Assembly: GCF_002097535.1 (NCBI RefSeq)
Contig: NZ_CP020772.1
Span: forward strand, 3,760,501-3,824,500
Direction of reading: 5' to 3'
Length of the DNA: 64,000 bases
Origin: Halobacillus mangrovi
GTDB taxonomy: Bacteria > Bacillota > Bacilli > Bacillales > Halobacillaceae
Part shown: one piece after another, positions 1 through 9,951 of the stretch
How the letters are laid out: each line of letters opens with the position of its first letter
Numbering within the stretch: the first letter of the stretch is position 1
Position numbers and translations under genes: made by a program
The notes under the pieces: generated by a model
The model's input: the letters and a program-made list of their open reading frames with translations, nothing else
The model's database searches: none
What the model was told of the DNA's origin: nothing

Positions 1-129
1 TACGACATTTCCTAAAATAGCAATCTTAGGATCTTCCATTTTAGCGATAATCGCGATCTCACGGTCTTCCGCCATAATCTTGTTTCCCGTGTGATCGAAA
101 ATTGAACCTTCTTTCACTTGCATGGTCAC
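1..129 (-). CDS. Partial conserved hypothetical protein (N-terminal 43 codons)
   Basis: A reading frame runs off the left edge of the window. A GTG start at 129 follows an AAGAGG ribosome binding site about 11 bases upstream. An in-frame ATG two codons later is an alternative start. The 43 visible residues are hydrophilic (MTMQVKEGSIFDHTGNKIMA...) and show codon use like the neighbours. I do not recognise the family. Being cut by the window edge, neither its length nor its operon context can be judged; the gene is probably real because of the ribosome site and the absence of stops. Confidence 0.5.
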   Translation of the reverse strand, partial: MTMQVKEGSIFDHTGNKIMAEDREIAIIAKMEDPKIAILGNVV

Positions 130-321
130 TTTTTCATCAACCTCTTCTTATTTGATAAAACGCTTTTAAAAACAACATTCTAGTTTTATAGGTTATGATA
201 GCATCATACCATCTTCTTACAATTTATTCTTTAATTTTCATAAAAATACCAAAAGTGTTCACAAATAAAGATAGAATCTCTTAATGGTTAGGTTGATAGT
301 TTTACATTTCAGCAATAAAAA

Positions 322-350
322 CCTGCCCCTTCCACATTCAGAGGGGCAGG
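322..350 (-). terminator. Rho-independent terminator of the AlaX gene
   Basis: A perfect 9-bp GC-rich stem (CCTGCCCCT with AGGGGCAGG) is followed on the minus strand by TTTTTATTG. It lies about 40 bases past the stop of the alanyl-tRNA editing gene. Confidence 0.9.
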
Positions 351-387
351 CTTTAAACTTCATCTATAGGAAACTTCTTTTAAAAAA

Positions 388-1572
388 CTACAAATGCTTG
401 CTCACTCGATTAGCGAAAGCAGCTCCGTCAATCAAATTTTTGCCGCCCCCCTGAACAAAGTTAGGTTTGCCTCCTCCTTTTCCTTCGATCAGTGGCATCG
501 TTTGTTTAGCAACCTCATTCATATTTCGGTCCACATCTGCTCCACGGGCAAGCACAAATTGCAGTTGACCTTCCTGTTCGCTGACTAGGATAAGATAAGC
601 ATTGGGCGCATGTTCGATGATTGCTTTTCCCAATGACTGAAGCGTCTTGATTGGACGACCCTTAAAGACGCGCTGAATCACTTTGTCCCCTTCTGTGCTA
701 GAAATGATCTCACGAGCTTCATACTGCAGTAATTCTTCTTCAAGCTCAGCAATTTTCTTATCTTTTTCCTTGCTGGCTTTGATCAATTGATCCACTTCTT
801 CTACAAGCTGCTCTTCCGGCCTTGGAACAAGCTGCTTCATTTCGGTCAGAATTTGGTGTTTCTGTCCGAGCTTATCCAGAACCCGGTAACCACAGGCAAA
901 CTCCAGACGTACTTGTTTCTTGCTTTTCGTCCAACCTAGAAGCTTTGCAGCCATGACCTCGCCAGTGGACGGAGGGTGTGTTCCTCCGCATCCGTTGTAA
1001 TCAACCTCTGGAATCATGACAAGGCGGACATCCCCTTCAACAGCAAGTGGTTTTCGAAGAGGATACTCGTTCGCTTCTTCAACGGTCATCCACTTTGTCT
1101 TTACAGGATAATTGGCTCGAATAATTTCATTGACCCGTTCCTCAGCCTTTCGCAAAAGATCTTCAGAAAGTTGTTCCGTATCTAAATCAATCGTCACTAC
1201 TTCTTTACCTAAGTGGAAGCTCGTCGTAGGAATGTCGTATTGGTCATCAAAAACAGCTGAAATGATGTGCTGGCCACAATGCTGCTGCATATGATCAACG
1301 CGTCGGTCTTGATCAATGAATCCGTGTAATTCTCCCGTACCTTCTGGAAGTTCCTCCTTTGTATAATGGCGCACTTCGTCTTCGACTTCTTCGACATCGA
1401 CCACTTCGATGTCATTTAATTTGCCGGTGTCATGAGGCTGCCCGCCACCCGTCGGATAAAATGCAGTCTCTTCCAACACCACATAAGGCCCGCGTTCATC
1501 TTGATCTATTTTTATAACTTTAGAATTGAATTCTATTCTATAAGGGTCTTCGTAAAATAGCTTTCTCGTCAT
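388..1572 (-). CDS. alaX: Alanyl-tRNA editing protein, AlaX-L type with DHHA1 domain
   Basis: A free-standing relative of the AlaRS editing domain, expected in the cytosol to hydrolyse mischarged Ser- or Gly-tRNA(Ala). The editing zinc site is visible as HCGQH (His98, His102) and CGGTH (Cys195, His199). An N-terminal beta-barrel-like part (about 1-90) carries the TGGGQPHD motif, a coiled coil lies near 235-290, and a DHHA1-like tail (about 290-394) ends in a glycine-rich GGGKPNFVQGGG segment. At 394 residues it has the length of the long AlaX-L class. A GGAGG ribosome site precedes the ATG. It stands alone with its own terminator. The family call is firm; which mischarged amino acid it prefers cannot be read from the sequence. 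Confidence 0.9.
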   Translation of the reverse strand: MTRKLFYEDPYRIEFNSKVIKIDQDERGPYVVLEETAFYPTGGGQPHDTGKLNDIEVVDVEEVEDEVRHYTKEELPEGTGELHGFIDQDRRVDHMQQHCGQHIISAVFDDQYDIPTTSFHLGKEVVTIDLDTEQLSEDLLRKAEERVNEIIRANYPVKTKWMTVEEANEYPLRKPLAVEGDVRLVMIPEVDYNGCGGTHPPSTGEVMAAKLLGWTKSKKQVRLEFACGYRVLDKLGQKHQILTEMKQLVPRPEEQLVEEVDQLIKASKEKDKKIAELEEELLQYEAREIISSTEGDKVIQRVFKGRPIKTLQSLGKAIIEHAPNAYLILVSEQEGQLQFVLARGADVDRNMNEVAKQTMPLIEGKGGGKPNFVQGGGKNLIDGAAFANRVSKHL

Positions 1573-1824
1573 AGTACGTTCCTCCTCTGTTTTCCTAAGG
1601 GTATCGTAACATGTTTCTTTTCATGCAAGGCTATTGAGTGGAGACTGCCTTACCGAATGGGCCGTTTTCAGTAAAAAGATCCTACTTCATAGGAAGCAGT
1701 GAACTGACGCTATGACCTCTGCCTCTTGGCTGTGGTAATAGCTTAAAAACATGATAGAGACTAAAAGTGTTCTCCGTTCAATAGGATAAAGGAGGGACTT
1801 CATCTGCAAAAAGGAGGAATGCTT

Positions 1825-3348
1825 ATGTTGGAAAAGTTTGTGGATCGACTTCCCATTATGGAGACTATTCTTCCAAAAGCGCATGTACATCGTATCCCTT
1901 TTTATGAAGTAACGATGAGGGAAACATACGAGAAACTGCATCGAGATCTCCCTCCAACCAAGATCTGGGGATATAATGGGCACTATCCAGGCCCTACATT
2001 CCATGTTCAAAAGAATCAACCGATTCATGTTTTATGGAAAAATCAACTCCCCTCTAAACATTTTCTTCCTATTGATCCCACTGTTCATGGTGCAGGAAAA
2101 AACGTTCCCGAAGTTCGAACGGTCGTGCACCTGCACGGAGGTGTCACCCCTTCGGCAAGTGATGGCTATCCTGAAGCATGGTTTACGAGAGATTTTAAGC
2201 AAGTGGGTCCTCATTTTACTAACAGAATTTATACTTACCCCAATCAACAAAATGGTACAACGCTGTGGTACCACGATCATGCATTAGGAATCACACGTTT
2301 AAATATCTACGCAGGTTTAGCGGGGATGTATATCATTCATGACCCAGAAGAAATCCGCTTGAATCTGCCCCAGTATCCGTATGATATTCCTCTCCTGATT
2401 CAAGATCGTTCATTTTATCCGGATGGCAGTCTCCTGTACCCCACTCAACCAGACAAGCCGACTGAGGTGCACCCTTCTATTGTGGGCGAATTTTTCGGTG
2501 ACACGATTTTAGTAAATGGAAAAGTATGGCCTTATTACAATATAGAACCTAGACGTTACCGCTTTAGAATACTTAACGCATCAAATTCCCGTTTTTATCG
2601 ATTATCCCTCTCAAATGGATTACCTTTTGTCCAGATTGGAACAGATCAAGGCTTATTAGAGGTACCGATCAAAGTCCCCTCTCTCCTCCTAGCACCTGCA
2701 GAAAGGGCGGACGTTATTGTCGATTTTTCCAGATGTTATGGTGAATCAATCGTGCTGAAGAATGATGCAAAGTCCGACTTCCCAGATGGTGAACTTCCAG
2801 AACCTGATACAACTGGATCCGTGATGAAGTTCCATGTCGTTTCTCCTCTTACTTGTCGCGATGAGAGTTCCATTCCTGCTAAACTCAATGCCGTTCCAAA
2901 GCTGTCCAACTTTCAACACGTGCGAACATTAAAGCTTAGCATGAAACCTGACTCCTACGGCCGAGAGATCCACTTGTTAGACGACAGGCTCTGGTCAGAC
3001 CCCCTATCCGAAACACCTGAATGGGGCAGTACGGAAATCTGGAATCTTGTTAATGTGTCTCACGTGACGCACCCCATCCACCTTCATTTGGTTCGTTTTC
3101 AAATCATCGATCGCCAACCGTTCGATGCAGATTTCTATGAAAATGAAGGAAGAATTGTCCTCACCGGGAAGCGTGTGCTCCCAGAATTAAATGAACGAGG
3201 GTGGAAAGATACGGTTCGGGCCAATCCTAATGAAATCACACGTATTATCGTCCATTTTGGTCCTTATACAGGTTTATATGTATGGCATTGCCATATTTTT
3301 GAGCATGAAGATTATGAAATGATGCGTCCGTTCCTAATAGTCAAATGA
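1825..3348 (+). CDS. cotA: Spore-coat multicopper oxidase (CotA laccase / bilirubin oxidase)
   Basis: Three-cupredoxin multicopper oxidase of about 507 residues, close in length to Bacillus CotA (513). It oxidises phenolics and reduces oxygen to water, and in Bacillus it sits in the outer spore coat and makes brown pigment. All four copper-ligand motifs are visible: HLHGG near residue 101, WYHDH near 150, HPIHLH near 415 and HCHIFEHEDYEMM near 487-500. The opening MLEKFVDRLPI and LHRDLPPTKIWGYNG match CotA as remembered. No signal peptide is present, as expected for a coat protein made in the mother cell. I use the ATG at 1825, seven bases after AAGGAGG; the ATG at 1819 is too close to it. 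Transcribed alone and convergent with the next gene. Confidence 0.95.
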   Translation: MLEKFVDRLPIMETILPKAHVHRIPFYEVTMRETYEKLHRDLPPTKIWGYNGHYPGPTFHVQKNQPIHVLWKNQLPSKHFLPIDPTVHGAGKNVPEVRTVVHLHGGVTPSASDGYPEAWFTRDFKQVGPHFTNRIYTYPNQQNGTTLWYHDHALGITRLNIYAGLAGMYIIHDPEEIRLNLPQYPYDIPLLIQDRSFYPDGSLLYPTQPDKPTEVHPSIVGEFFGDTILVNGKVWPYYNIEPRRYRFRILNASNSRFYRLSLSNGLPFVQIGTDQGLLEVPIKVPSLLLAPAERADVIVDFSRCYGESIVLKNDAKSDFPDGELPEPDTTGSVMKFHVVSPLTCRDESSIPAKLNAVPKLSNFQHVRTLKLSMKPDSYGREIHLLDDRLWSDPLSETPEWGSTEIWNLVNVSHVTHPIHLHLVRFQIIDRQPFDADFYENEGRIVLTGKRVLPELNERGWKDTVRANPNEITRIIVHFGPYTGLYVWHCHIFEHEDYEMMRPFLIVK

Positions 3349-3382
3349 GCAGAGTAGGGCTCAAGGTCTTCTACAGTAAAAT

Positions 3383-3423
3383 AAGAACCTCACAATCATT
3401 AAATAAACGAATGTGAGGTTCTT
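3383..3423. terminator. Bidirectional terminator between cotA and a metallophosphatase
   Basis: A 12-bp perfect stem (AAGAACCTCACA with TGTGAGGTTCTT) lies between two convergent genes and has A/T-rich flanks on both sides, so it can serve both. Confidence 0.8.
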
Positions 3424-3478
3424 AGCATTGATCTTTCCTGATCTTCCAGGTTACAATTTTCAGGTTTAACTTCTCTAT

Positions 3479-4090
3479 TTAAGATACCGTGTACACTTCA
3501 TGCGAAGGAAGTTCTAATAGCGTCAGCTTTCCTCCAAACACTGCCCCTGTATCAATATCCACCTGGTCTTTGTAATAGGCAATATCTCTAACCGGTGTAT
3601 GACCGTGGATCACCGTTTTCCCAAGTCCTATTCTCTCATTGTGCCGGGTCCATAGCATCGTGTCTTCCTCCTGGGCTTTTAATGGCGTATGAGGTTGGAG
3701 CCCTGCGTGCACGAAAATATAGTCTTCCGTTTCATAATAAAGACGAAGGTTCTGTTCCAGCCATTGACGATGCTCCTCCATCTCCTCCGATTTTCCTTCA
3801 TACGACTTTAACGTAGTCGAGGCTCCGTTGATTTCCCAGAGCTCTAAAGCTTTTTCATCAAATTTGGAGCGAATGAACATGTCATCGTGGTTGCCTTTAA
3901 TGGCAATCGCACCATCATGCTCCACTAGTTCTTTGACCTTTGCTACAACATCTCTTGATTGAGGCCCCCGGTCTATATAATCTCCCAGTAGGATTAATTG
4001 ATCTTCTTTTGGATTGTACGAAGCTTCTTTCAATACATCTTCAAACTTTTGAATATCTCCATGTATATCTGAAACTACAAGATAGCGCAT
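3479..4090 (-). CDS. Calcineurin-like metallophosphoesterase (PPP-type serine/threonine phosphatase or ApaH-like)
   Basis: 203-residue cytosolic two-metal phosphoesterase. The family signatures are in order: SDIHGD (residues 7-12), GDYIDRG (about 36-42), GNHDD (about 66-70), HAG (about 127) and GHTP (about 163). It begins MRYLVVSDIHGD with an AGGAGG-type ribosome site upstream. It resembles phage-lambda-type and Bacillus PP2A-like phosphatases and is shorter than PrpE (about 244 residues), so I give no symbol. Substrates could be phosphoproteins or dinucleoside polyphosphates; the sequence does not decide. Single gene, convergent with cotA. Confidence 0.85.
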   Translation of the reverse strand: MRYLVVSDIHGDIQKFEDVLKEASYNPKEDQLILLGDYIDRGPQSRDVVAKVKELVEHDGAIAIKGNHDDMFIRSKFDEKALELWEINGASTTLKSYEGKSEEMEEHRQWLEQNLRLYYETEDYIFVHAGLQPHTPLKAQEEDTMLWTRHNERIGLGKTVIHGHTPVRDIAYYKDQVDIDTGAVFGGKLTLLELPSHEVYTVS

Positions 4091-4363
4091 TTATAATTCC
4101 TCCCCATTCACTTGTAGTTAATTGACCCACTAGTACCCTATTTCTTTTTTGTTGGTACGTAAAACCTTATTTGAAAGAAACAAGTGTATGGATGATGCTC
4201 ACACTTGATAGCTCCACAAAACTTTTTCTTTTTTAAAAAGAATAGTAGGAATATAGCTCTAGATTACAGTAAAAGCTTTAGAAAGCAGGATTTAAGCTAA
4301 TTTTTGTTCCATATGTTACTATGTTTGAGGTCAAAACTTTGAACCAGGATTGGAGCATCCATA

Positions 4364-5779
4364 ATGGTACAACTCGCAAAACGAGGCTATACCTTATTTA
4401 TTAGTTTATATGTCCTCATGCATTTTATCGTTTCTTTTACAGGCGGGGAAACGCTATCGACCGCCCTATCCTTACTCGGTCTGGCCGCCTTTTTAATAGG
4501 GTATTTCTTCTTGCCTCTCAAACAAGCTGCGATTTCGCTTTTGCTTCTCGTCATTGCTTTAATTGTTCACCTTTCCGCAGGGACATCCCTTATAGAAGGA
4601 ACGGTGTCTGGGTTTACAGTGATGAGTGGCTTGATCGCGCTCTTACTCATCGTCCCTGCAATTAGCTGGGTGTTAGAAGAGAAGCCATATATTGAATCTG
4701 TTATCAACTTTGCGCAAAACCTGCTCAATACGAGTCGAAAATTTTACTTCGGGATGATGGTGATTACTCAAATTATTTCGTACTTCCTTTTATTTGGTTC
4801 GATTCCGATGGTCTATGGAATGATCAACGACTTTTTAAGCGATCAAAAAGGGGTAGCGTGGGAGAACTATAAAGGAACAGCTCTACTCCGAGCCTTCTCC
4901 TTAACAACGATGTGGGTCGTCAGCATTCCAAGCTTTATCTTCGCTGTTCATGCGCTTGATGCATCGTTAGGTTTATCGATCTTGCAGGGTTTTTTCATCT
5001 CCTTCGCCGGTATCTTAATTTCCGTTCTTTTCTCGCGTTATCAAGAAAGACATTACGGAGTAGATCTTACAGCAGGCATTCAGGAGCAGCTGGATAAGAT
5101 CGCCGAGCAAAAGAAACAGGATACGAGAGGAAATCGCGATGCGCTCGAATTCGGCTTTCTATTTGTCACATTATTTGGTTCCATTTTCCTTCTCAATGCG
5201 ATTTGGGACGTCCAACTACTGCTCATTATTCCTATCGTGATCGTCGCATGGGTCATCCTCTACTTTATTGTTCGTAAAAGAACCAGCGCGATTTCGGAGA
5301 ATGGAAAAATCTATTTGGAAAAGAGCATCCCAAACAAAGCCCAACAGTTCTCCATTCTTTTGGCCGCGGGATTCTTAATCAATGCGGTACATCTTTCAGG
5401 CTATGGTGAATATATTATTGACGGTCTCTTTTATGTGACTGACGCTGTACCGTTCTTAAACTTCTTGTGGGTCCTTCCATTCGTTGTTATCATATTAGGA
5501 TTTATCGGGCTTGGTCCATTGACGGTCATTGTACTCGTCTCGGGGATTTTACAAGGTGTCGAATTGCCTTATCCACCGGAAATTGTCGTTCTTGGTATTA
5601 CATCAGGGAGCGTTATATCGATTATGTTGTCTCCACTGATCTTACCTTCAATCATTTTAAGTTCTGTGAACCGGCTCAGTATTATTAAGAACGGATTGTT
5701 ATTTAACTATAAATACGCCATTGCGTTTTATGTGATGGTGCAGATATATCTTCAGTTGTTTGTGGTTTTCTTCTTATAA
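4364..5779 (+). CDS. Polytopic membrane protein, probable permease of unknown substrate
   Basis: 471 residues, overwhelmingly hydrophobic, with about 11-12 predicted membrane segments. One clear hydrophilic cytoplasmic loop (about 225-260, rich in E, Q, K, D) divides two halves, as in many secondary transporters. Two glycine/proline-containing stretches near the end (GFIGLGPLTVIVLVSG and SPLILPSIILSS) look like transport-pore elements of the ion-transporter superfamily, but I do not recognise a named family. The start follows a weak AGGATTGGAG ribosome site. It is monocistronic with its own terminator, so context gives no clue. Confidence 0.7.
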   Translation: MVQLAKRGYTLFISLYVLMHFIVSFTGGETLSTALSLLGLAAFLIGYFFLPLKQAAISLLLLVIALIVHLSAGTSLIEGTVSGFTVMSGLIALLLIVPAISWVLEEKPYIESVINFAQNLLNTSRKFYFGMMVITQIISYFLLFGSIPMVYGMINDFLSDQKGVAWENYKGTALLRAFSLTTMWVVSIPSFIFAVHALDASLGLSILQGFFISFAGILISVLFSRYQERHYGVDLTAGIQEQLDKIAEQKKQDTRGNRDALEFGFLFVTLFGSIFLLNAIWDVQLLLIIPIVIVAWVILYFIVRKRTSAISENGKIYLEKSIPNKAQQFSILLAAGFLINAVHLSGYGEYIIDGLFYVTDAVPFLNFLWVLPFVVIILGFIGLGPLTVIVLVSGILQGVELPYPPEIVVLGITSGSVISIMLSPLILPSIILSSVNRLSIIKNGLLFNYKYAIAFYVMVQIYLQLFVVFFL

Positions 5780-5785
5780 CACTCT

Positions 5786-5816
5786 AAAAAGGTGGACCTG
5801 TTACAGGTTCACCTTT
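5786..5816 (+). terminator. Rho-independent terminator of the membrane protein gene
   Basis: A stem AAAAGGTG-ACCTGT / ACAGGT-CACCTTTT followed by T residues starts 7 bases after the stop codon. Confidence 0.85.
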
Positions 5817-6103
5817 TTTATATGTCACCACGGCAAGCCAGATTATGTTATGAATCTAGAATTCTTTTATCGCTTCATTCGTCATGCCTCTACCGAAAAA
5901 ACCATCTTTTTGTTGTAACAGATCAAAGATAATGGTATTATACTATTCAGTAATTAGTATGACATAATTAAATTTTTAAGTTTAATAGTGTGTTACATTG
6001 GTTTAATAGAGCACATTAGTAAAGAGAAGTAAATGACGTCCCTATACTTAACTATCTTAGTTCACACCGATGCTTTGAATTCTTAAAGATAAGGAGATTG
6101 ATA

Positions 6104-6922
6104 GTGACTCAAAAAGAAACGGTCTACGTCGTGTCAGATTCAGTCGGGGAAACAGCAGAATTAATGGTAAAGGCTGTGGCAAGCCAATTTTTTGGGCAGG
6201 AAGTTCAGATTAAGCACTTTTCCTATGTCGAGGACAAACAGGATATTAATAATGTCATAACTGTATCGAAGTATAGTCATTCCATCATTGCTTACACCAT
6301 CGTCCTTCAAGATTTAAAGCAGTATCTTGACGACAGAGCTGAAGAAGAAGGAATTTTGGCTGTCGATTTAATGTATCCTCTGATGGATGCGTTCACTCAA
6401 AAATTCAATATGCAGCCTAATCGCGAACCGGGGCAAATGAGAAAGCTGGATGAGAATTATTTCAAAAGAGTAGAAGCGATTGAGTTTGCCGTAAAGTATG
6501 ATGACGGGCAGGAAGTACGAGGATTAAAACAAGCAGACATCGTCCTCATTGGAGTCTCTAGAACATCCAAAACTCCACTTTCTATGTACCTGGCCAATAA
6601 ACAATTCAAGGTCGCCAATGTACCTCTTATTCCAGAGATCCCGCCTCCTGAAGAGCTTTTTAAAATTCCAAGAAAAAAGTGCATTGGTTTAATCATCTCA
6701 CCTGAAAAATTAAATGACATTCGCAGAGAACGACTAAAAAGTCTGGGATTAACAAACTCAGCAAATTATGCTTCATTAGATCGAATCTTTGAAGAACTAA
6801 CATGCGCTGAAAACATTATGAAAAAAATCGGTTGTCCAATCATTGATGTCTCGAATAAGGCCATAGAAGAGACGGCTGACATAATTTTAGCGATGTTTAA
6901 TAAAAGGGGGAGCTTTGCATAA
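6104..6922 (+). CDS. Pyruvate phosphate dikinase regulatory protein (DUF299 kinase/phosphorylase)
   Basis: Bifunctional regulator of the DUF299 family (YqfL/PpsR/RP1 type). It uses ADP to phosphorylate, and inorganic phosphate to dephosphorylate, the active-site threonine region of its dikinase partner. It starts VYVVSDSVGETAELM, the family signature, and has the nucleotide-binding GVSRTSKTPLSMYLA near residue 150. About 272 residues is normal for the family. I choose the GTG at 6104, seven bases after AAGGAG, over a TTG two codons upstream that overlaps the ribosome site. Its stop overlaps the start of ppdK (TAATG), so the two are translationally coupled, which strongly supports the regulatory pairing. 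In Bacillus the homologue is yqfL. Confidence 0.92.
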   Translation: MTQKETVYVVSDSVGETAELMVKAVASQFFGQEVQIKHFSYVEDKQDINNVITVSKYSHSIIAYTIVLQDLKQYLDDRAEEEGILAVDLMYPLMDAFTQKFNMQPNREPGQMRKLDENYFKRVEAIEFAVKYDDGQEVRGLKQADIVLIGVSRTSKTPLSMYLANKQFKVANVPLIPEIPPPEELFKIPRKKCIGLIISPEKLNDIRRERLKSLGLTNSANYASLDRIFEELTCAENIMKKIGCPIIDVSNKAIEETADIILAMFNKRGSFA

Positions 6923-9597
6923 TGGATAACCAATTCGTATTTTTATTTGATCAATCTGAAAGCGGCAAGAAGGAACTGTTGGGTGGAAAAGGCGCCAATT
7001 TAGCCGAAATGACTCGTATTGGGTTGCCTGTTCCTTACGGTTTTACAATTACAACTGCTGCTTGTAACGCCTATTACGATGCAGGACAGATGATATCACC
7101 AGAAGTGGAATCTCAAGTATTACAAGCCCTTCAAACCCTTGAAGCCAAAACAGACAAACGCTTAGGTGATCCAACAAACCCACTCCTAGTATCTGTCCGA
7201 TCAGGAGCCGTACATTCCATGCCTGGCATGATGGATACGGTATTAAACCTTGGAATGAACGATGACACGGTAAAAGGAATGGCAGAGCTTACAGCCAATC
7301 CTCGATTCGCTTATGATTCTTATCGCAGATTTATTCAGATGTTCAGTAATGTAGTTCTGGATGTAGATCACTACTTTTTCGAACATCGGTTAGAAGACAT
7401 TCGCGAAGAAAAAGGCTACCATTCCGATACAGAACTAACAGCCGACGATTGGAAACAGGTCATTGAAGAATTCAAAATGATTGTGGCCACACAGGCGAAA
7501 CGAAGCTTTCCTCAAGATCCAAAGGAACAACTTTTCCTTACGATTAATGCCGTGTTTGACTCATGGAATAACCAGCGGGCGATCTTGTATCGCCGCCTGC
7601 ACGATATTCCTGGCCACCTGGGTACAGCTGTCAATATTCAAAGCATGGTGTTTGGAAATATGGGAGATGATTCTGGTACGGGAGTTGCTTTTACCCGAAA
7701 TCCTTCCACCGGCGAGTCTAAGCTTTATGGAGAATATTTGATCAATGCTCAAGGAGAAGATGTAGTGGCAGGTATCCGTACGCCTCAGCCGATCGCCAGC
7801 CTTAAGGACGAAATGCCAGATGTCTATCAGCAGTTAATCGATACTTGTCAGCTGTTAGAAAACCATTACAAGGATATGCAGGACATTGAATTTACTGTAG
7901 AAGGCGGGAAACTGTTTATCCTCCAAACGCGGACAGGGAAACGCACCGCCCAGGCGGCGATTCGGATCGCTGTTGAAATGGTAAAAGAAAAGATCATGGA
8001 TCAACGAGAAGCGCTTTTACGTGTAGATCCTGATCAGCTCAACCAGCTCCTCCATCACCGAATTGATCCTGACCATAAGATGGAGCAATTAGCCACAGGC
8101 TTGCCTGCTTCCCCCGGGGCAGCGACAGGTCAAGTCGTCTTTGATGCGGATGAAGCCGAGGAACTATCCAGGGATGGAAAAAAAGTTATTCTTGTCCGCC
8201 CTGAAACAACACCTGATGATATCCACGGAATTGTAGCTGCCCAGGCGACCGTTACAAGCCGTGGAGGAATGACCAGCCATGCCGCCGTTGTAGCTCGAGG
8301 AATGGGGAAAGCCTGCATATGTGGCTGTGACTCCATAAAAATCCACCTGGAATCCAAACAATTTATCGTAGGGGATACCACTGTAAACCATGGGGATACG
8401 ATTACGATTGATGGTTCAACAGGCGAAATCTTCCTTGGAGAAATTCCAATGATCGAACCAGAACTGTCCGATGAATTCCAATTGCTGCTTCGCTGGGCGG
8501 ATGAAGAAACAAAAATGGGAGTTAGAGCAAATGCTGATAACCCGAACGATGCTGCTAAAGCACTGGAATTCGGAGCAGGAGGCATCGGTCTTTGCCGTAC
8601 AGAGCATATGTTTATGGATGCCTCTCGCATCCCTACGGTTCAGAGTATGATCCTGTCAGAAACCACCTCTGAACGTAAGGAAGCTCTTGATCAACTCCTG
8701 CCTATGCAGCAAGGGGATTTTGAGCAAATTTTTGAAACGATGCAAGGACATCCGATAACCGTTCGCTTATTAGATCCACCACTCCATGAGTTTTTGCCGG
8801 ACAAAGAAGAACTGCTCGTTGAAGTGACAACGCTGCAACTGACCGATCCTGATTCATCCGAGCTGCAAGAAAAGCAAAACCTCTTACGGAAAGTACGTTT
8901 ATTAGAAGAATCAAATCCGATGTTAGGACATCGAGGCTGCCGCTTAGGAATGATCCATCCTGAGATCTATGAAATGCAAGTCATGGCCATCTTTAACGCG
9001 ATGTCTAACGTCATGAAAAAAGGAATCCACGTTAAATCTGAAATCATGATTCCTTTGGTCAGTCATGTGAATGAACTAAAAGAAATGCGTCAACTGGTGA
9101 TGAATATCGGCGACCAGCTGCAGGCAGAAACAGGCCAACAATTCGACTACCTTATCGGGACCATGATTGAAACACCTCGTGCAGCATTAACAGCCGATCA
9201 AATCGCTGAAGAGGCAGACTTCTTCTCTTTTGGAACCAACGATTTAACTCAAACGACCTTTGGATTTAGCCGCGACGATGCTGAAGGTAAGTTTCTCCAG
9301 CATTATGTAGAAAGCGATGTACTAAAAAGAAATCCATTTGTTTCGTTAGATCAGGAAGGTGTAGGGAAACTTGTAGAAAATGGTGTGCACCTCGGAAGAC
9401 AAACAAAACCCACTCTCAAAACTGGGATTTGTGGAGAACATGGCGGAGAAAAAGAATCGATTCAATTTTGCTTTAATTTAGGAATGGATTATGTAAGCTG
9501 CTCCCCTTTCCGTGTCCCTTCTGCACGGCTTGCAGCTGCTCAGGCGACCATTCGTCACGAGAAAAGTAGTCCTATTAAAGCGCCTCAGCACAATTAA
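6922..9597 (+). CDS. ppdK: Pyruvate, phosphate dikinase
   Basis: 891-residue cytosolic enzyme converting pyruvate, ATP and phosphate to PEP, AMP and diphosphate (reversible). Domain order is N-terminal ATP-grasp (LLGGKGANLAEM near the start), swivelling phosphohistidine domain (GGMTSHAAVVARGMG, catalytic His about residue 453) and C-terminal PEP/pyruvate barrel (GICGEHGG near 836 and CSPFRVPSARLAAAQA near 870). The length is that of bacterial PPDK. It overlaps the regulator by one base and is followed by a strong terminator, so the pair forms a two-gene operon. It probably sets PEP-pyruvate flux under gluconeogenic or fermentative conditions; that role is inference. Confidence 0.97.
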   Translation: MDNQFVFLFDQSESGKKELLGGKGANLAEMTRIGLPVPYGFTITTAACNAYYDAGQMISPEVESQVLQALQTLEAKTDKRLGDPTNPLLVSVRSGAVHSMPGMMDTVLNLGMNDDTVKGMAELTANPRFAYDSYRRFIQMFSNVVLDVDHYFFEHRLEDIREEKGYHSDTELTADDWKQVIEEFKMIVATQAKRSFPQDPKEQLFLTINAVFDSWNNQRAILYRRLHDIPGHLGTAVNIQSMVFGNMGDDSGTGVAFTRNPSTGESKLYGEYLINAQGEDVVAGIRTPQPIASLKDEMPDVYQQLIDTCQLLENHYKDMQDIEFTVEGGKLFILQTRTGKRTAQAAIRIAVEMVKEKIMDQREALLRVDPDQLNQLLHHRIDPDHKMEQLATGLPASPGAATGQVVFDADEAEELSRDGKKVILVRPETTPDDIHGIVAAQATVTSRGGMTSHAAVVARGMGKACICGCDSIKIHLESKQFIVGDTTVNHGDTITIDGSTGEIFLGEIPMIEPELSDEFQLLLRWADEETKMGVRANADNPNDAAKALEFGAGGIGLCRTEHMFMDASRIPTVQSMILSETTSERKEALDQLLPMQQGDFEQIFETMQGHPITVRLLDPPLHEFLPDKEELLVEVTTLQLTDPDSSELQEKQNLLRKVRLLEESNPMLGHRGCRLGMIHPEIYEMQVMAIFNAMSNVMKKGIHVKSEIMIPLVSHVNELKEMRQLVMNIGDQLQAETGQQFDYLIGTMIETPRAALTADQIAEEADFFSFGTNDLTQTTFGFSRDDAEGKFLQHYVESDVLKRNPFVSLDQEGVGKLVENGVHLGRQTKPTLKTGICGEHGGEKESIQFCFNLGMDYVSCSPFRVPSARLAAAQATIRHEKSSPIKAPQHN

Positions 9598-9660
9598 TAC
9601 TGCAGAGAGGATACACGATTCTTTTATGTAATGAGATTAGTAAGAATATATGGTAAGGAG

Positions 9661-9695
9661 CCCTCAACAACTTCTGAGTTGTTGAGGGTTTTTTT
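9661..9695 (+). terminator. Rho-independent terminator of ppdK
   Basis: A perfect 12-bp stem (CCCTCAACAACT with AGTTGTTGAGGG) closed by a TCTG loop is followed by a run of T. Confidence 0.95.
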
Positions 9696-9951
9696 CACTA
9701 ATTCTAGATGGTGTAACCTGACACCAAAAGGGAAATCATCTCTGTTATTTAGTAGTTGATGAAAAAAAGTATACAGGTGTCAAAAAAATCTATATAAGGC
9801 GAAACTGACTCCCAACCCTCTAGTAATAAGAGAAAAAGAAAGAAATTTGGCAGATTTGTTACACAACTGTAAAATCGTGTCGAATTATAATATGCTACGA
9901 TATTTGTGGGAGAAAAAACTACCAATCAATACATAATCAGGAGGTATTCTT

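Noticed and set aside
8130..8630. 166-codon minus-strand frame within ppdK
   Set aside because: Antisense shadow of a strongly conserved gene.
9710..9782. GGTGTAACCTGACACC palindrome and a second AGGTGTCA after ppdK
   Set aside because: Possible operator for the next gene, but too short and isolated from any promoter to support.
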